From: Sphingobacteriales bacterium
GTDB lineage: Bacteria; Bacteroidota; Bacteroidia; Chitinophagales; JADIYW01
Assembly (NCBI GenBank): GCA_016721245.1
Contig: JADKIQ010000025.1
Coordinates: 393,387-457,386, forward strand
Reading direction: 5' to 3'
DNA: 64,000 nucleotides
How positions within the stretch are numbered: the stretch's first letter is position 1; every line of letters begins with the position of its first letter. The notes beneath the pieces are model-generated. The model saw only the letters and a list, made by a program, of their open reading frames with translations. It made no database searches and was not told the origin of the DNA. Below, piece after piece: positions 44,701-53,768 of the stretch. Both the position numbers and the translations under genes were made by a program.

Positions 44701-46050
44701 GTTAGTGGCAAGGCTAACAGACAACATCCTTCAAAGTGACAGAACAAGAATTTTACAATAAAATAGAAATGAAACTTCGAGGACTTGAAAGGGCCGACTC
44801 GACAATTAGCTTATATATTTCTGCCGTAAAACAATTTGTAACTTTCTGCGGAAAGAAGAATATAAATAAAATAAACACAGAGGATTTTGACAACTTCACA
44901 AGAAAACTATTAAAAAATAAAGTTAAGTCAGGAACATTAAAGACACTAAAATTTGGAATAAACTTTGGATTCAATGAAATTTTACATAGTGGCATTAACA
45001 TTTCTTCAATGCCAACACCATCGACACCAAGACTTAGAAAGGAATATTTTGAAAAAAAAGAACTTCTGAAATTTTTCTCTGTAATTGACAATGTAAAACA
45101 CAGAGCAATTATGGAATTAATGTATTCAGCGGGGCTTGACTTAACAGATTTAATAAACATAAAAATAACAGATATTAAAAGTGACAAAAAATTAATTCAT
45201 ATAAGAAATTCTAAAAACGAAATTGTTAGAGATAGTTATTTGTCACCTACAACATTAGAAAATTTAAGAGAATATTTCGTCTTATTTAAACCCAAGACAT
45301 ATTTATTTGAAGGGCAACAAATTGGTAGACCAATTTCAGAAAGAAATATTCAAACTATTTTCAAAAACGCTTTAAAAAGCAGTGGAATAAACAAAGAAAT
45401 TTCAACCAAATCTTTAAAAATTTCACATATTAAACATTTGGCAGAGGATGGAATTCCAATAAACAACATTTTACAAAATTTGAAAATTGACAATGGCGAT
45501 ACAATTAAAAGTTATATGGAATTGTGTTATCCAATAGCGAAATACAATACAAGTCCAATTGACACTTTAAAATTAGAATATGATGATTTCAGTTTTTTTG
45601 ATACAACAGAATTAGAACATTTATTAACGAAAGTAAAAGACAAACAAGAACGTGACTATTTATTAGAAGGAATAAAGTGCTTTAAAGCTAACGCACTTCG
45701 AGCAGGAGTGATTTTTTTGTGGTCAGCTGCCGTTTACAAAATCCAAAAAAAGTGTATGGACAAAAAATTAGGATTCGTAAATTCTGAACTTAAAAAAATA
45801 TATCCAAAGGCGAAAGACATTAAAGTAATTGACGATTTTGAATACATCAAAGACGAGTTTTTACTTGATTTAGCCTGTAATATTAAAGTACTTGACAAGA
45901 CAATTAAAGAAGAATTGAAAAACACTTGTTTGGATTTAAGGAACAAATGTAGTCATCCAGGAAATTACAAACCAAAAGGACAAAAAATCAAGGCGTATGT
46001 TGAGGACATTATCGGAATGCTATATGAATAAAAAAAGCCCAGCCACCAAC
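44701..46050 (+). other. Cassette-like single-gene unit 2
   Basis: The gene 44736-46031 lies between GTTAGTGGC (44701-44709, within GTTAGTGGCAAGGCTAAC) and GCCACCAAC (46042-46050), its inverted near-copy. The same pair of termini, GTTAGCGGC/GCCACCAGC, bounds unit 1 at 1804-2464. The enclosed DNA is markedly more AT-rich than the PI-PLC genes before it. Mobility is inferred. Confidence 0.45.
44736..46031 (+). CDS. Degenerate tyrosine-recombinase-like domain fused to a HEPN-like domain
   Basis: 431 residues from a GTG start. Residues 1-90 form a SAM-like core-binding domain (ADSTISLYISAVKQFVTFCG); 95-265 align with the catalytic domain of the integrase at 62871 (KHRAIMELMYSAGL, YLFEGQQIGRPISERNIQ). 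The active site is lost: GLRRSEL has become GLDLTDL (Arg to Asp135), HWLRH has become KSLKI, and the LGH His is Ile251; the nucleophile-position Tyr260 remains. Residues 290-431 form an all-helical domain with ANALRAGVIFLWSAAVYKI and LRNKCSHPGNYKP: R402-x4-H407 with Asn after the Arg is the HEPN ribonuclease motif. The fusion suggests DNA binding or sensing tied to RNA cleavage, possibly defence. The assignment rests on motif reading. Confidence 0.7.
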   Translation: MTEQEFYNKIEMKLRGLERADSTISLYISAVKQFVTFCGKKNINKINTEDFDNFTRKLLKNKVKSGTLKTLKFGINFGFNEILHSGINISSMPTPSTPRLRKEYFEKKELLKFFSVIDNVKHRAIMELMYSAGLDLTDLINIKITDIKSDKKLIHIRNSKNEIVRDSYLSPTTLENLREYFVLFKPKTYLFEGQQIGRPISERNIQTIFKNALKSSGINKEISTKSLKISHIKHLAEDGIPINNILQNLKIDNGDTIKSYMELCYPIAKYNTSPIDTLKLEYDDFSFFDTTELEHLLTKVKDKQERDYLLEGIKCFKANALRAGVIFLWSAAVYKIQKKCMDKKLGFVNSELKKIYPKAKDIKVIDDFEYIKDEFLLDLACNIKVLDKTIKEELKNTCLDLRNKCSHPGNYKPKGQKIKAYVEDIIGMLYE

Positions 46051-46064
46051 ACGGTATTTTAATT

Positions 46065-47303
46065 CTACCTCACCACACTCAACTTAGCCAGATAGCTTTC
46101 TTTGTCGGTTGTAATAGTTATTACATACAAACCATCGGGTAAATCTATGGCCGGTGCAATTATTTCTTTATTGCTGACTTCCATAGAAAACACATTTCTG
46201 CCTTCCAAATTGGTAATGCTTAGCAAAGCCGTTTTTTGCTGTACGGCTTTTGGCAGATTAATTGTAAAATTTCCATTGGATGGATTCGGATAAATGTCAA
46301 ACGTCTGATTCGTGTTGTTTCTCACCCCCGTAACAACATTCTGGTTGACAATTCTGTACAGAAAGTCTGTTGTTTTATCTCTTATCATTGTTAATGTTGC
46401 TGTCTCACTTGATCTGTCCACCGGATGTCCCAATTGATTGACCGGATAAAATTCAGCATAAGTACCGTTGCTTTTTATTCTCGGATAAATTTTATTCGCA
46501 CCGTAAAATTGTCCCAGCCAGCAGGCCACCGTTACAAAACAACCCGCATCAAAAGGTACCGTCAAATCGGGATTATTATGAAATGCCAGATACTGTATAT
46601 CCTTGTTATTATTGATATAATTTAAATCGGCAAGCGCACCGCTGCAACTTACAACCGCCTTCACACCTTTCATGGTATAACCCGGATTTCCGCTATTGCC
46701 ATCCAGTCCGCCCATATCTCTGAATGCCGACTTAAAAAACGTATTCATCTCGGAAGAATCATCCAAAAATACAGTATGCAGCGCGGTGATGGCACCGGCA
46801 GAGGAACCATAAATAAAAATGGAATTCGTATCTACTTTATAGTAATTATTATTCGTTGCCACATCTTTTTTGATGTATCGGATAGCCGCTTTTAAATCAT
46901 GCGTTGCTCTTACAATTGCATAATGCCAGGCATACACATCTGCAAAACCTACAATCGGATTGATGACGGTGGTTTGCTGTACTCTGTATTCTATATTCGC
47001 GGTAACATAACCTTTCTTGGCAAAAAATTCTGCCGTCTTATTGATTTGCTGGTCGCCTCTGTCGCCGCCGATAAAAGAACCTCCGTGCACAAAAAATATA
47101 ATTGGACGTAAAGTAGCTGTATCATTCTGCGGCTCGTACACATCCATCAGTAAATTCGTCAGTTGATTTTTGCTGTCGTAATTGCTGCCGTACTGAATAT
47201 CGCCATGTTTAAAAATGGTAAATAGCTCGTCTTTATATCTCGTTTGAGAGAATAAAGTGCTTGTTAATATAGAGAAAATGAAAAGTGTAAAAATCCGTTG
47301 CAT
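46065..47303 (-). CDS. Secreted carboxylesterase-type alpha/beta hydrolase with type IX sorting domain
   Basis: 412 residues: a signal peptide (MQRIFTLFIFSILTSTLFSQ), then an alpha/beta-hydrolase of the BD-FAE/carboxylesterase kind with oxyanion motif IIFFVHGGSFIGGDRGD (about 66) and nucleophile elbow IYGSSAGA (Ser about 165). The C-terminal catalytic His is probably in NQLGHPVDRS. Residues about 335-412 are a Por sorting domain (FDIYPNPSNGNFTINLP ... SYLAKLSVVR). Exported through T9SS; likely deacetylates or de-esterifies polymers. Substrate unknown. Confidence 0.88.
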   Translation of the reverse strand: MQRIFTLFIFSILTSTLFSQTRYKDELFTIFKHGDIQYGSNYDSKNQLTNLLMDVYEPQNDTATLRPIIFFVHGGSFIGGDRGDQQINKTAEFFAKKGYVTANIEYRVQQTTVINPIVGFADVYAWHYAIVRATHDLKAAIRYIKKDVATNNNYYKVDTNSIFIYGSSAGAITALHTVFLDDSSEMNTFFKSAFRDMGGLDGNSGNPGYTMKGVKAVVSCSGALADLNYINNNKDIQYLAFHNNPDLTVPFDAGCFVTVACWLGQFYGANKIYPRIKSNGTYAEFYPVNQLGHPVDRSSETATLTMIRDKTTDFLYRIVNQNVVTGVRNNTNQTFDIYPNPSNGNFTINLPKAVQQKTALLSITNLEGRNVFSMEVSNKEIIAPAIDLPDGLYVITITTDKESYLAKLSVVR

Positions 47304-47341
47304 ACCTTTCGATTTGATATAAATATAAGGTAATTATTTAA

Positions 47342-47559
47342 TTAAAACGCATAGACACATAGTCTTTTTTGTAAAGCATAAACAGACAGAGCGGTATTAC
47401 AGGACAATAAGACAAAACATAGAAATTCATCTTCGATGATTCCGAGACTTCGGAACTATATTCATCTTTGGCTATCCGAACTCAACCAACACACTTTTAT
47501 GCCTTAAAATTTTTCTATGTGTCTATCCCGAAATAAATACGGGACAAGTTGTGTTTTAA
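47342..47559. repeat. MITE-like intergenic element, copy 1
   Basis: Ends in perfect inverted ATAGACACATAG (47351-47362) and CTATGTGTCTAT (47515-47526), with outer TTAAAAC and GTGTTTTAA ends. The right end also contains the hairpin CCCGAAATAAATACGGG (47527-47543). It starts 4 nt after the thrC stop (minus strand). A second copy is at 54314-54515. Confidence 0.65.
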
Positions 47560-47562
47560 TAA

Positions 47563-48870
47563 TTATTGATTCAGCAACCAGGTCTTGAAAATATCGAAAT
47601 CAGCAGACATTAAAACAGATTGTTTTTTTCCGTTGATGATGCTTTTCAGTCTTTCCGGAATATGAATGTGTGCTTCAATTAAAGGTTCCACCACATCACC
47701 GAATTTCACAGGATGTGCGGTGGCCAGAATAATTCCGTTGATGTAATACGGATTCAAATCGTTTTCATACACAAATTCATCCAGGCCCAGATAACCAACT
47801 GCGGTGTGCGGACACATCACATAGTTGTAATCATTAAATACTTTTTTGATGCAGTCAGCCGTTTGTTCATTATTGTAAGAATAAGCGGCGATATCTTCGC
47901 GAACCTTTTCCGCATCATTTCCGTATAAATCCATCATGCGGGTGAAATTGCTCGGATTGCCTACATCCATGGCGTTGGAGATGGTTTGCACCGATTGCTT
48001 CGGCTCAAATTTTCCTGTTTCATGATATACGGTAAACACATCATTAGAGTTGGTCGCCGCAATCATTTTGGTAATGGGTAAACCCATTTTCTTCGCAAAC
48101 AAACCGGCAGTCATATTTCCGAAATTTCCGGAAGGAACAGAAAAATACAAAGGCAGACTTTTATCGTCCAATTGCTTGTAGGCATAGATATAATAAAACG
48201 ATTGTGGAATCAGGCGTGCGATATTGATGGAATTGGCGGAAGATAAAGTCAGTTTTTCATTCAGTTCTTTATCTAAGAAAGCCTGTTTTACCAATGCCTG
48301 ACAATCATCGAAGGTGCCGTCAATTTCTATCGCTGTAATATTCGCACCCAGCGTCGTAAATTGCTTTTCCTGTATTTCACTCACCTTTCCTTTCGGATAT
48401 AAAATAGTTACTTTGATGCCTTCCACATTCAGGAAACCATGTGCCACCGCACTGCCGGTATCTCCTGAAGTTGCCACTAAAATATTGACTTCTTTATCGT
48501 TGTTGCGCAAAAAGTACCCCATCAATCTGCCCATGAACCGTGCGCCGAAATCTTTGAAAGCCAGCGTTGGACCATTGTATAATTCCAGTACAGAATAATC
48601 TCCCACTTCAATCAGTGGCGCATCAAAATTATACGCTTCGTGAATAATCTTATTCAACTCAGCCGAAGGAATATAATCGCCGATGAAATTGTGCGCGATA
48701 TGATAGGCCATTTCCGTAAACGTGTAACTATCCAGATGATCCCAGAATTTCTGCGGCAGGGGATTAATTTCATACGGCATATACAAGCCGTTATCCGGCG
48801 GAAGCCCTTTTAATACGGCTTCTTTCAGGTCTACATCCGGTGAAATATGTTTGGTAGAATACAGTTTCAT
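47563..48870 (-). CDS. thrC: Threonine synthase
   Basis: PLP enzyme turning O-phosphohomoserine into threonine. GPTLAFKDFGARFMGR (about 98) contains the Schiff-base Lys; VATSGDTGSAVAHGF (about 133) is the phosphate loop; SANSINIARLIPQS and FSVPSGNFGNMTAG follow; and the late ATAHPVKFGDVVEP is typical. 435 residues. Last gene of thrA-thrB-orf-thrC. An intergenic element with a CCCG/CGGG hairpin starts right after its stop and may serve as its 3' end. Confidence 0.95.
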   Translation of the reverse strand: MKLYSTKHISPDVDLKEAVLKGLPPDNGLYMPYEINPLPQKFWDHLDSYTFTEMAYHIAHNFIGDYIPSAELNKIIHEAYNFDAPLIEVGDYSVLELYNGPTLAFKDFGARFMGRLMGYFLRNNDKEVNILVATSGDTGSAVAHGFLNVEGIKVTILYPKGKVSEIQEKQFTTLGANITAIEIDGTFDDCQALVKQAFLDKELNEKLTLSSANSINIARLIPQSFYYIYAYKQLDDKSLPLYFSVPSGNFGNMTAGLFAKKMGLPITKMIAATNSNDVFTVYHETGKFEPKQSVQTISNAMDVGNPSNFTRMMDLYGNDAEKVREDIAAYSYNNEQTADCIKKVFNDYNYVMCPHTAVGYLGLDEFVYENDLNPYYINGIILATAHPVKFGDVVEPLIEAHIHIPERLKSIINGKKQSVLMSADFDIFKTWLLNQ

Positions 48871-48922
48871 TTTTACTTAATTATCGAATTGTTGAGTTGT
48901 TGAATTATAGAATAAGAACCCA

Positions 48923-49147
48923 TTACCTATCTTCCCTGTTTCTTTTGATAGCTTTATAAACAATAACAGCAATTAATCCTCCGATGATTAAAGGCGTAAA
49001 ATATTTGGTAATGGTATCCACCATCAGCAAGGTATCTTCTGATTTTATTACACCGGAACTGATAATCAGATACGGAACAAACATTACTAACACGACAATA
49101 ATCGCTATCAGTACTTCTGTTTTATAGTTGGAGAGGAATTCTTTCAT
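48923..49147 (-). CDS. Small two-helix membrane protein in the thr operon
   Basis: 74 residues with two hydrophobic helices (about 12-32, EVLIAIIVVLVMFVPYLIISSG, and 48-66, YFTPLIIGGLIAVIVYKAI) and a basic tail KRNREDR. It lies 9 bp after the thrB stop and 52 bp before thrC, so it is in the same transcript. I recognise no family. A role in threonine export or in anchoring has no sequence support beyond context. Confidence 0.7.
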   Translation of the reverse strand: MKEFLSNYKTEVLIAIIVVLVMFVPYLIISSGVIKSEDTLLMVDTITKYFTPLIIGGLIAVIVYKAIKRNREDR

Positions 49148-49156
49148 ACACGTTTA

Positions 49157-50104
49157 TTAATCCGTCATTGGTAATACTTTCGGACCTTGGTTATTGACTT
49201 TACTTACATACACATCGGCTCCGATATTCATATTGGTCATCACTTGCTTCATGGCTTCGCCGGCTTTGTGCGCAATCTCTTTACCATGACATAATGCAAA
49301 CACACTCGGTCCGGAACCGCTGATGCTGCCGCCTAAGGCACCGGCATCTTTTGCTGCGTTCTTCATTTCATAAAAACCCGGAATCAGTTTACTTCTGTAA
49401 GGCTCTGCGATATAATCCACCAGACTTCTGCCAATTAAGTCGTAATCACCGCGCAGTAAACCCACCATCATACCGCCTACATTTGCGCTCTGACGCAGGG
49501 AATGTGCCAATGGAATTTCCTTCGGTAAAATTTCTCGCGCATCTTTCGTCAGTACAATCACATGCGGATTGATGACTGCACACCACAAATCTTCCGGCAC
49601 GGGAATTTGTAAAATATCCAGCGGCTCATAACTTCTTACTAAAATAAAACCGCCGAACAAACTCGCTGCCACATTATCCGCAATGGCTGCATCACAGGCT
49701 GCTTTCTCTGCATTCAGCAAGAACGGCATTAATTCATGTTTCGTTAATTTCTCATTGCACAACATATTGATGGCATATACCCCGGCAACCGCACTGGCCG
49801 CACTGCTGCCTAAACCACTGCCGCTTGGCATCATTTTCTTTAGCCAGATTTTACATCCGAAATCCGCTTTTATAAAATCTAAATAATCTTGTATTGCAAC
49901 CGTTGCTGAATTCTTTTTTGCATCGCGCGGCAACACACCACCATCTCCTTCAATGTCCACAATTACTACGCCTTGCTCCGCTGTAATTTCCATCACGAGT
50001 TCATCGCCGGGTTTATCTATGGCAAAACCGAGCACATCAAAGCCACATGCTACATTGGCCACCGTTGCCGGCGCGAAAACCTTTATTTTATCACCTACTT
50101 TCAT
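49157..50104 (-). CDS. thrB: Homoserine kinase
   Basis: GHMP kinase phosphorylating homoserine. KIKVFAPATVANVACGFDVLGFAI (residues 6-29) is the N-terminal GHMP segment; MPSGSGLGSSAASAVAGVYAIN (about 92) is the ATP loop; and GALGGSISGSGPSVFALC is motif 3. 315 residues. Second gene of the thr operon, 172 bp after thrA; the gap holds a heptamer array and a G8/C6 oddity. Confidence 0.95.
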   Translation of the reverse strand: MKVGDKIKVFAPATVANVACGFDVLGFAIDKPGDELVMEITAEQGVVIVDIEGDGGVLPRDAKKNSATVAIQDYLDFIKADFGCKIWLKKMMPSGSGLGSSAASAVAGVYAINMLCNEKLTKHELMPFLLNAEKAACDAAIADNVAASLFGGFILVRSYEPLDILQIPVPEDLWCAVINPHVIVLTKDAREILPKEIPLAHSLRQSANVGGMMVGLLRGDYDLIGRSLVDYIAEPYRSKLIPGFYEMKNAAKDAGALGGSISGSGPSVFALCHGKEIAHKAGEAMKQVMTNMNIGADVYVSKVNNQGPKVLPMTD

Positions 50105-50246
50105 ACTTGTGGTCTCAAATTTGATTCGAAATTTAATCTATTGACTCGGGGGGGGCCCAAATTTCTCCCGCAAAATCTTGTGCTTTCCCCCCGCCAAATA
50201 TCTTCATTTTTAACCCATTAGCTAACCTTTATTATTATCCTATCTT

Positions 50247-50274
50247 ACGACTCACGACTTATGACTTACGACTA
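50247..50274. repeat. Heptanucleotide array between thrB and thrA
   Basis: ACGACTC, ACGACTT, ATGACTT, ACGACTA in strict register, ending 3 nt before the thrA stop codon (minus strand). Confidence 0.7.
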
Positions 50275-50276
50275 TC

Positions 50277-52742
50277 CTAGTTTGCCATATAATTTCCAAT
50301 ACTGATAATCTCCGCAAACACACCGGCAGCTGTTACTTCTGCTCCGGCACCAGGTCCTTTAATCACCAGCGGATTATTTTTATAACGCTCTGTGGTAAAT
50401 ACAATCATATTATCGCTGCCGCTTAAGTTATAGAACGGATGTTTGTTATCTACCTGTTTCAATTCAATCTTCGCCGTTCCGTTTTCAATCACTGCCATAT
50501 AGCGCAACACATTGCCTTTGCTTTCCGCATCTTTCTTGATGCTCTCATAAGATGCATCCACTTCCGGCAATCTTTCCAAAAATGTTTTCACATCCACTTC
50601 GCGTAAATTTTCCGGCACTAAATTCTCCACTTTAATATCCGTCAGTTCCATTTGTGCGCCGCTGTCTCTCGAAAGAATAAGGGCTTTTCTCGCCACATCC
50701 AATCCGGATAAATCATCGCGCGGATCCGGCTCTGTGTATCCTTTTTCTTTTGCATCCAGTACCACATCAGAGAATTTTAAATCGCCTTTGTAGGTATTAA
50801 AGATAAAAGATAAAGTTCCCGATAATACCGCTTCTATTTTCAAAATCTTATCGCCTGAATTCATTAAAGATTGTAACACGCCAATCACCGGCAAACCGGC
50901 ACCTACGTTTGTCTCATACATAAAACGGGCATTGGATTTTTTTGCCAGTTCGCGTAGTCGCACATATTTTTCCTGACTAAGAGTATTCGCAATTTTATTC
51001 GGTGTAACGATAGAAATACTTTTCTTCAGCAATTTCTCGTAAAACTCCACCACATGTTTGCTGGCAGAACAATCAACAAAAACAGCATTGGCAAAGTTCA
51101 AGTCAATTATTTTATTGGTATAATTTTCGAGATCAGATTTTTCACCCGTTTCATCTAAAAGCGATTGCCAGTTTTCCAGATCAATTCCATTGCTGTCAAT
51201 CAGCATTTTTTTAGAGTTGATAATACCCGTTACATTGATCTGAATGGATTTTTCTTTTTTCAGGTATTCAAACTGATTGCTGATTTGTTTCAGTAAGGTT
51301 TTACCAATTAATCCGGTTGGCCCCACTAAGAAAACATTAATCGAATGCACATCCGTTTCAAAGAAAATTTCGTGCAAAGCATTCAAGGCTTTTGCTTCAT
51401 TGTGACGGTCAATTACCGCCGTAATATTTAACTCCGAAGAACCTTGCGCAATGGCGTTCACGTTGATACCGTTTTTTCCCAATGCCTTAAACATCTTGGC
51501 AGAAACACCCGGCACTTTCGACATATTCTCTCCTATCACCGCGATGATGGAATTATTCGTTTCCACCACTAAAGGTGCAATTTGACGATTCTGTATTTCG
51601 TAGCGGAATTCTTCCTCCACACTTTTCTGTGCTTTCTTGATTTCATTCGGCACGATACCGAAACAAATCGAATGCTCAGAAGAACCTTGCGTCAGGAAAA
51701 TAATATTGATACCTGCACGCGACAGGCAGCCAAACAAGCGGGAAGCAATGCCTACCACGCCCACCATACCGGTGCCTTCCATGCGCAGCACGGCGATATC
51801 GGAAATGGAAGAAATTCCTTTAATCTCGTTATTCGATTTTCCCGAATCCTTAGAAACAAATGTTCCGGGATGCTCAGGGTTAAATGTATTTTTAATGATT
51901 AAGGGAATGTTTTTGATATACGCCGGTTGTATGCTTGGCGGATAAATCACTTTTGCACCGAAATGCGAAAGCTCCATTGCTTCTTTGTACGACAAGGTCG
52001 GAATCGTAAACGCCTGCTCCACTCTGCGCGGGTCAGCCGTCAGTACGCCGTCCACATCCGTCCAGATTTCGATAGCCTCTGCTTTAAGCGCTGCACCAAA
52101 AATAGCCGCCGTATAATCAGAGCCGCCACGACCCAATGTGGTGACATTGCCGTTTTCATCGCAACCGATAAAACCGGTGACCACCGCAATTCCGTTCACC
52201 GCTTCAAAGAAGTCGAGGATATTTTTGTTGGTTTTATCGAAGTTAACTTTTGCAGAAAGATAGTTGGAGTCTGTGCGGATAAGTTTGGTCGCATTTACAT
52301 AGATACCCTGCAAGCCCGCGCTTTTCAAAGCACCTGCCACAATAAAAGAGGAAAAACGCTCTCCGAACGACACCAACTGCGCCAGCGTTTTATCAGACAG
52401 TTCTCCCAGCATATTAATTCCTTTCAGGATGTCTTCCACCCTGTCCATGCTTTCGACAAATTCTTCCAGCATTTCTATCTTCACTTCGGCATCCGTAATC
52501 AGTTCTTCAATTGCCAGACGATGTCTCTCCCGGAAACTGTCAAATATTTCGAGATAAGTGGTGTTGTCTTTCTTTTCCGCTAATTTCCCTGCATTGATGA
52601 GCTGGTCGGTTACTTTACTAAATGCCGAACAGACCAAAACGACTTCTTCGCCTTGTTCTTTTTCCTTGCGCACAATTCCGATAATCCGTTTTATATTCTC
52701 GTTAGAACCGACAGAAGTGCCTCCAAATTTTAATACTTTCAT
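50277..52742 (-). CDS. thrA: Bifunctional aspartokinase / homoserine dehydrogenase I
   Basis: 821 residues. Aspartokinase (about 1-300): MKVLKFGGTSVGSNENIKR, TLGRGGSDYTAAIFGAAL, EIWTDVDGVLTADPR. Two ACT domains (about 310-460) with AVLRMEGTGMVGVVGIASRLFGCLSRAGINI and AVIGENMSKVPGVSAKMFKALGKNGINVNAIAQGSSELNI, the expected allosteric site for threonine. Homoserine dehydrogenase (about 465-821): VFLVGPTGLIGKTLLKQI (an unusual P-T-G-L in place of the more common G-x-G-x-x-G), YETNVGAGLPVIGVLQSL, VLSGTLSFIFNTY, EPDPRDDLSGLDVARKALIL, and GPGAGAEVTAAGVFAEI. It commits aspartate to threonine and methionine. Gene order thrA-thrB-orf-thrC. Confidence 0.96.
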   Translation of the reverse strand: MKVLKFGGTSVGSNENIKRIIGIVRKEKEQGEEVVLVCSAFSKVTDQLINAGKLAEKKDNTTYLEIFDSFRERHRLAIEELITDAEVKIEMLEEFVESMDRVEDILKGINMLGELSDKTLAQLVSFGERFSSFIVAGALKSAGLQGIYVNATKLIRTDSNYLSAKVNFDKTNKNILDFFEAVNGIAVVTGFIGCDENGNVTTLGRGGSDYTAAIFGAALKAEAIEIWTDVDGVLTADPRRVEQAFTIPTLSYKEAMELSHFGAKVIYPPSIQPAYIKNIPLIIKNTFNPEHPGTFVSKDSGKSNNEIKGISSISDIAVLRMEGTGMVGVVGIASRLFGCLSRAGINIIFLTQGSSEHSICFGIVPNEIKKAQKSVEEEFRYEIQNRQIAPLVVETNNSIIAVIGENMSKVPGVSAKMFKALGKNGINVNAIAQGSSELNITAVIDRHNEAKALNALHEIFFETDVHSINVFLVGPTGLIGKTLLKQISNQFEYLKKEKSIQINVTGIINSKKMLIDSNGIDLENWQSLLDETGEKSDLENYTNKIIDLNFANAVFVDCSASKHVVEFYEKLLKKSISIVTPNKIANTLSQEKYVRLRELAKKSNARFMYETNVGAGLPVIGVLQSLMNSGDKILKIEAVLSGTLSFIFNTYKGDLKFSDVVLDAKEKGYTEPDPRDDLSGLDVARKALILSRDSGAQMELTDIKVENLVPENLREVDVKTFLERLPEVDASYESIKKDAESKGNVLRYMAVIENGTAKIELKQVDNKHPFYNLSGSDNMIVFTTERYKNNPLVIKGPGAGAEVTAAGVFAEIISIGNYMAN

Positions 52743-52765
52743 ATGCTGATTTACAATTTATAGTA

Positions 52766-52783
52766 CGTTCCGCTACCGGAACG
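52766..52783. promoter_or_regulatory. Short hairpin upstream of thrA
   Basis: CGTTCCG (52766-52772), CTAC loop, CGGAACG (52777-52783), 24 nt before the thrA ATG. No leader peptide rich in Thr or Ile codons was found in the 200 bp upstream. The half-site resembles that of the palindrome at 9733-9750. Confidence 0.4.
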
Positions 52784-52946
52784 CGCATTTTACCTTGGTT
52801 TCGTATCAACAAAAATAGCGAAACGAGCATAATTATCTTAAACAATCAAATTTTATTGACGTTAAGTATTAATTAAATGTCGATTTTTAATGACTTCGAC
52901 CAATTTATATCAATGACATGTTCATTTTTCTAGAACAACTAAATTA

Positions 52947-53444
52947 TTGATTAAAACGCAAAGGATAGAGATTTTGAAAATACCTAAGCTTCAGTCTAAA
53001 TGTAAAAAACAATTATCTTTAGGCTTTTTAATTCAACCCAATGAAAAGACATTCATTTTTCGCCCAAAAACATGGGTAACACTCTTATACTTATTCACCA
53101 TAGCAATCGCCCTTTGTTTGCATATTTTTAAGAAAAATCTGTTAGAGAACAATGATCTTTTGGGAATGTATGGTACAGAAATCTCCTTGCACATCTCCAA
53201 CTTTTCCATCAGTTACATATTAATCTTAGCAGCAGGATACATATGGTTATTATATGGCTCCCCGCTTTACTGGGTCTATATTTTTACTGTATTGGTTATC
53301 GCCGTAAACTTTATTTATGAACTTTTTCTGCCTTTACTAAACACACCCGATATTTTGGATGCCTTTTATGGATTACCTGGCAGTGTTCTCGCCTGCATAG
53401 TGCTGGTACTCATAAAGCAAAAAGGATTAGTTCCTAAAAATTAA
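52947..53444 (+). CDS. Hypothetical membrane protein, possibly VanZ-like
   Basis: 165 residues with four predicted helices (about 43-60, 82-102, 105-125 and 140-158) after a basic N-terminus. The last loop and helix, NTPDILDAFYGLPGSVLACIVLVL, recall the final Asp-containing loop of VanZ-like proteins, but the similarity is weak. The frame has no ATG before the first helix; it opens with TTG at 52947, so either a TTG start is used or the true N-terminus is displaced by an error. Divergent from thrA. Confidence 0.5.
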   Translation: MIKTQRIEILKIPKLQSKCKKQLSLGFLIQPNEKTFIFRPKTWVTLLYLFTIAIALCLHIFKKNLLENNDLLGMYGTEISLHISNFSISYILILAAGYIWLLYGSPLYWVYIFTVLVIAVNFIYELFLPLLNTPDILDAFYGLPGSVLACIVLVLIKQKGLVPKN

Positions 53445-53768
53445 TAGCTGTGAATTACCCGGGTTTTATTTTTCAAAAAAGTAAATTGATAAACGAAGCC
53501 ATAATTTTAGTAATTTTAATTTTAGCTAACTACATAAGCGCATGCTCGACTGACATACCATTTACCATTCAACTTCTGCATAAGTTTAAATTTATGATAT
53601 AATCTTCTATTTTTATAAAATGAAATTTGTTACTGGTTTTAGCAGACCGACAATGCTTGTACACAGAAACTTGCAACTATAGACCTGCCAGACTGGGTAT
53701 AAAATTCAACAGATTTCTCATGCTTAGGAATGACGTTTCAGAATAAAACAAGTTTAAAAAAACGCCCC
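53445..53768. other. Intergenic stretch with no recognised gene
   Basis: I see no convincing open frame, tRNA or strong hairpin. It is AT-rich and contains no copy of the repeats noted elsewhere. It probably holds the promoter of the DUF1801 gene. Confidence 0.5.

Noticed and set aside
44736..46031. Active phage or transposon integrase
   Set aside because: The catalytic Arg, HxxR and second His are all replaced, and no phage or transposon genes are nearby.
51927..52583. 218-codon plus-strand frame opposite thrA
   Set aside because: Long only because the thrA strand lacks certain codons; the translation is rich in Arg, Cys and His with no domain, and thrA is certain here.
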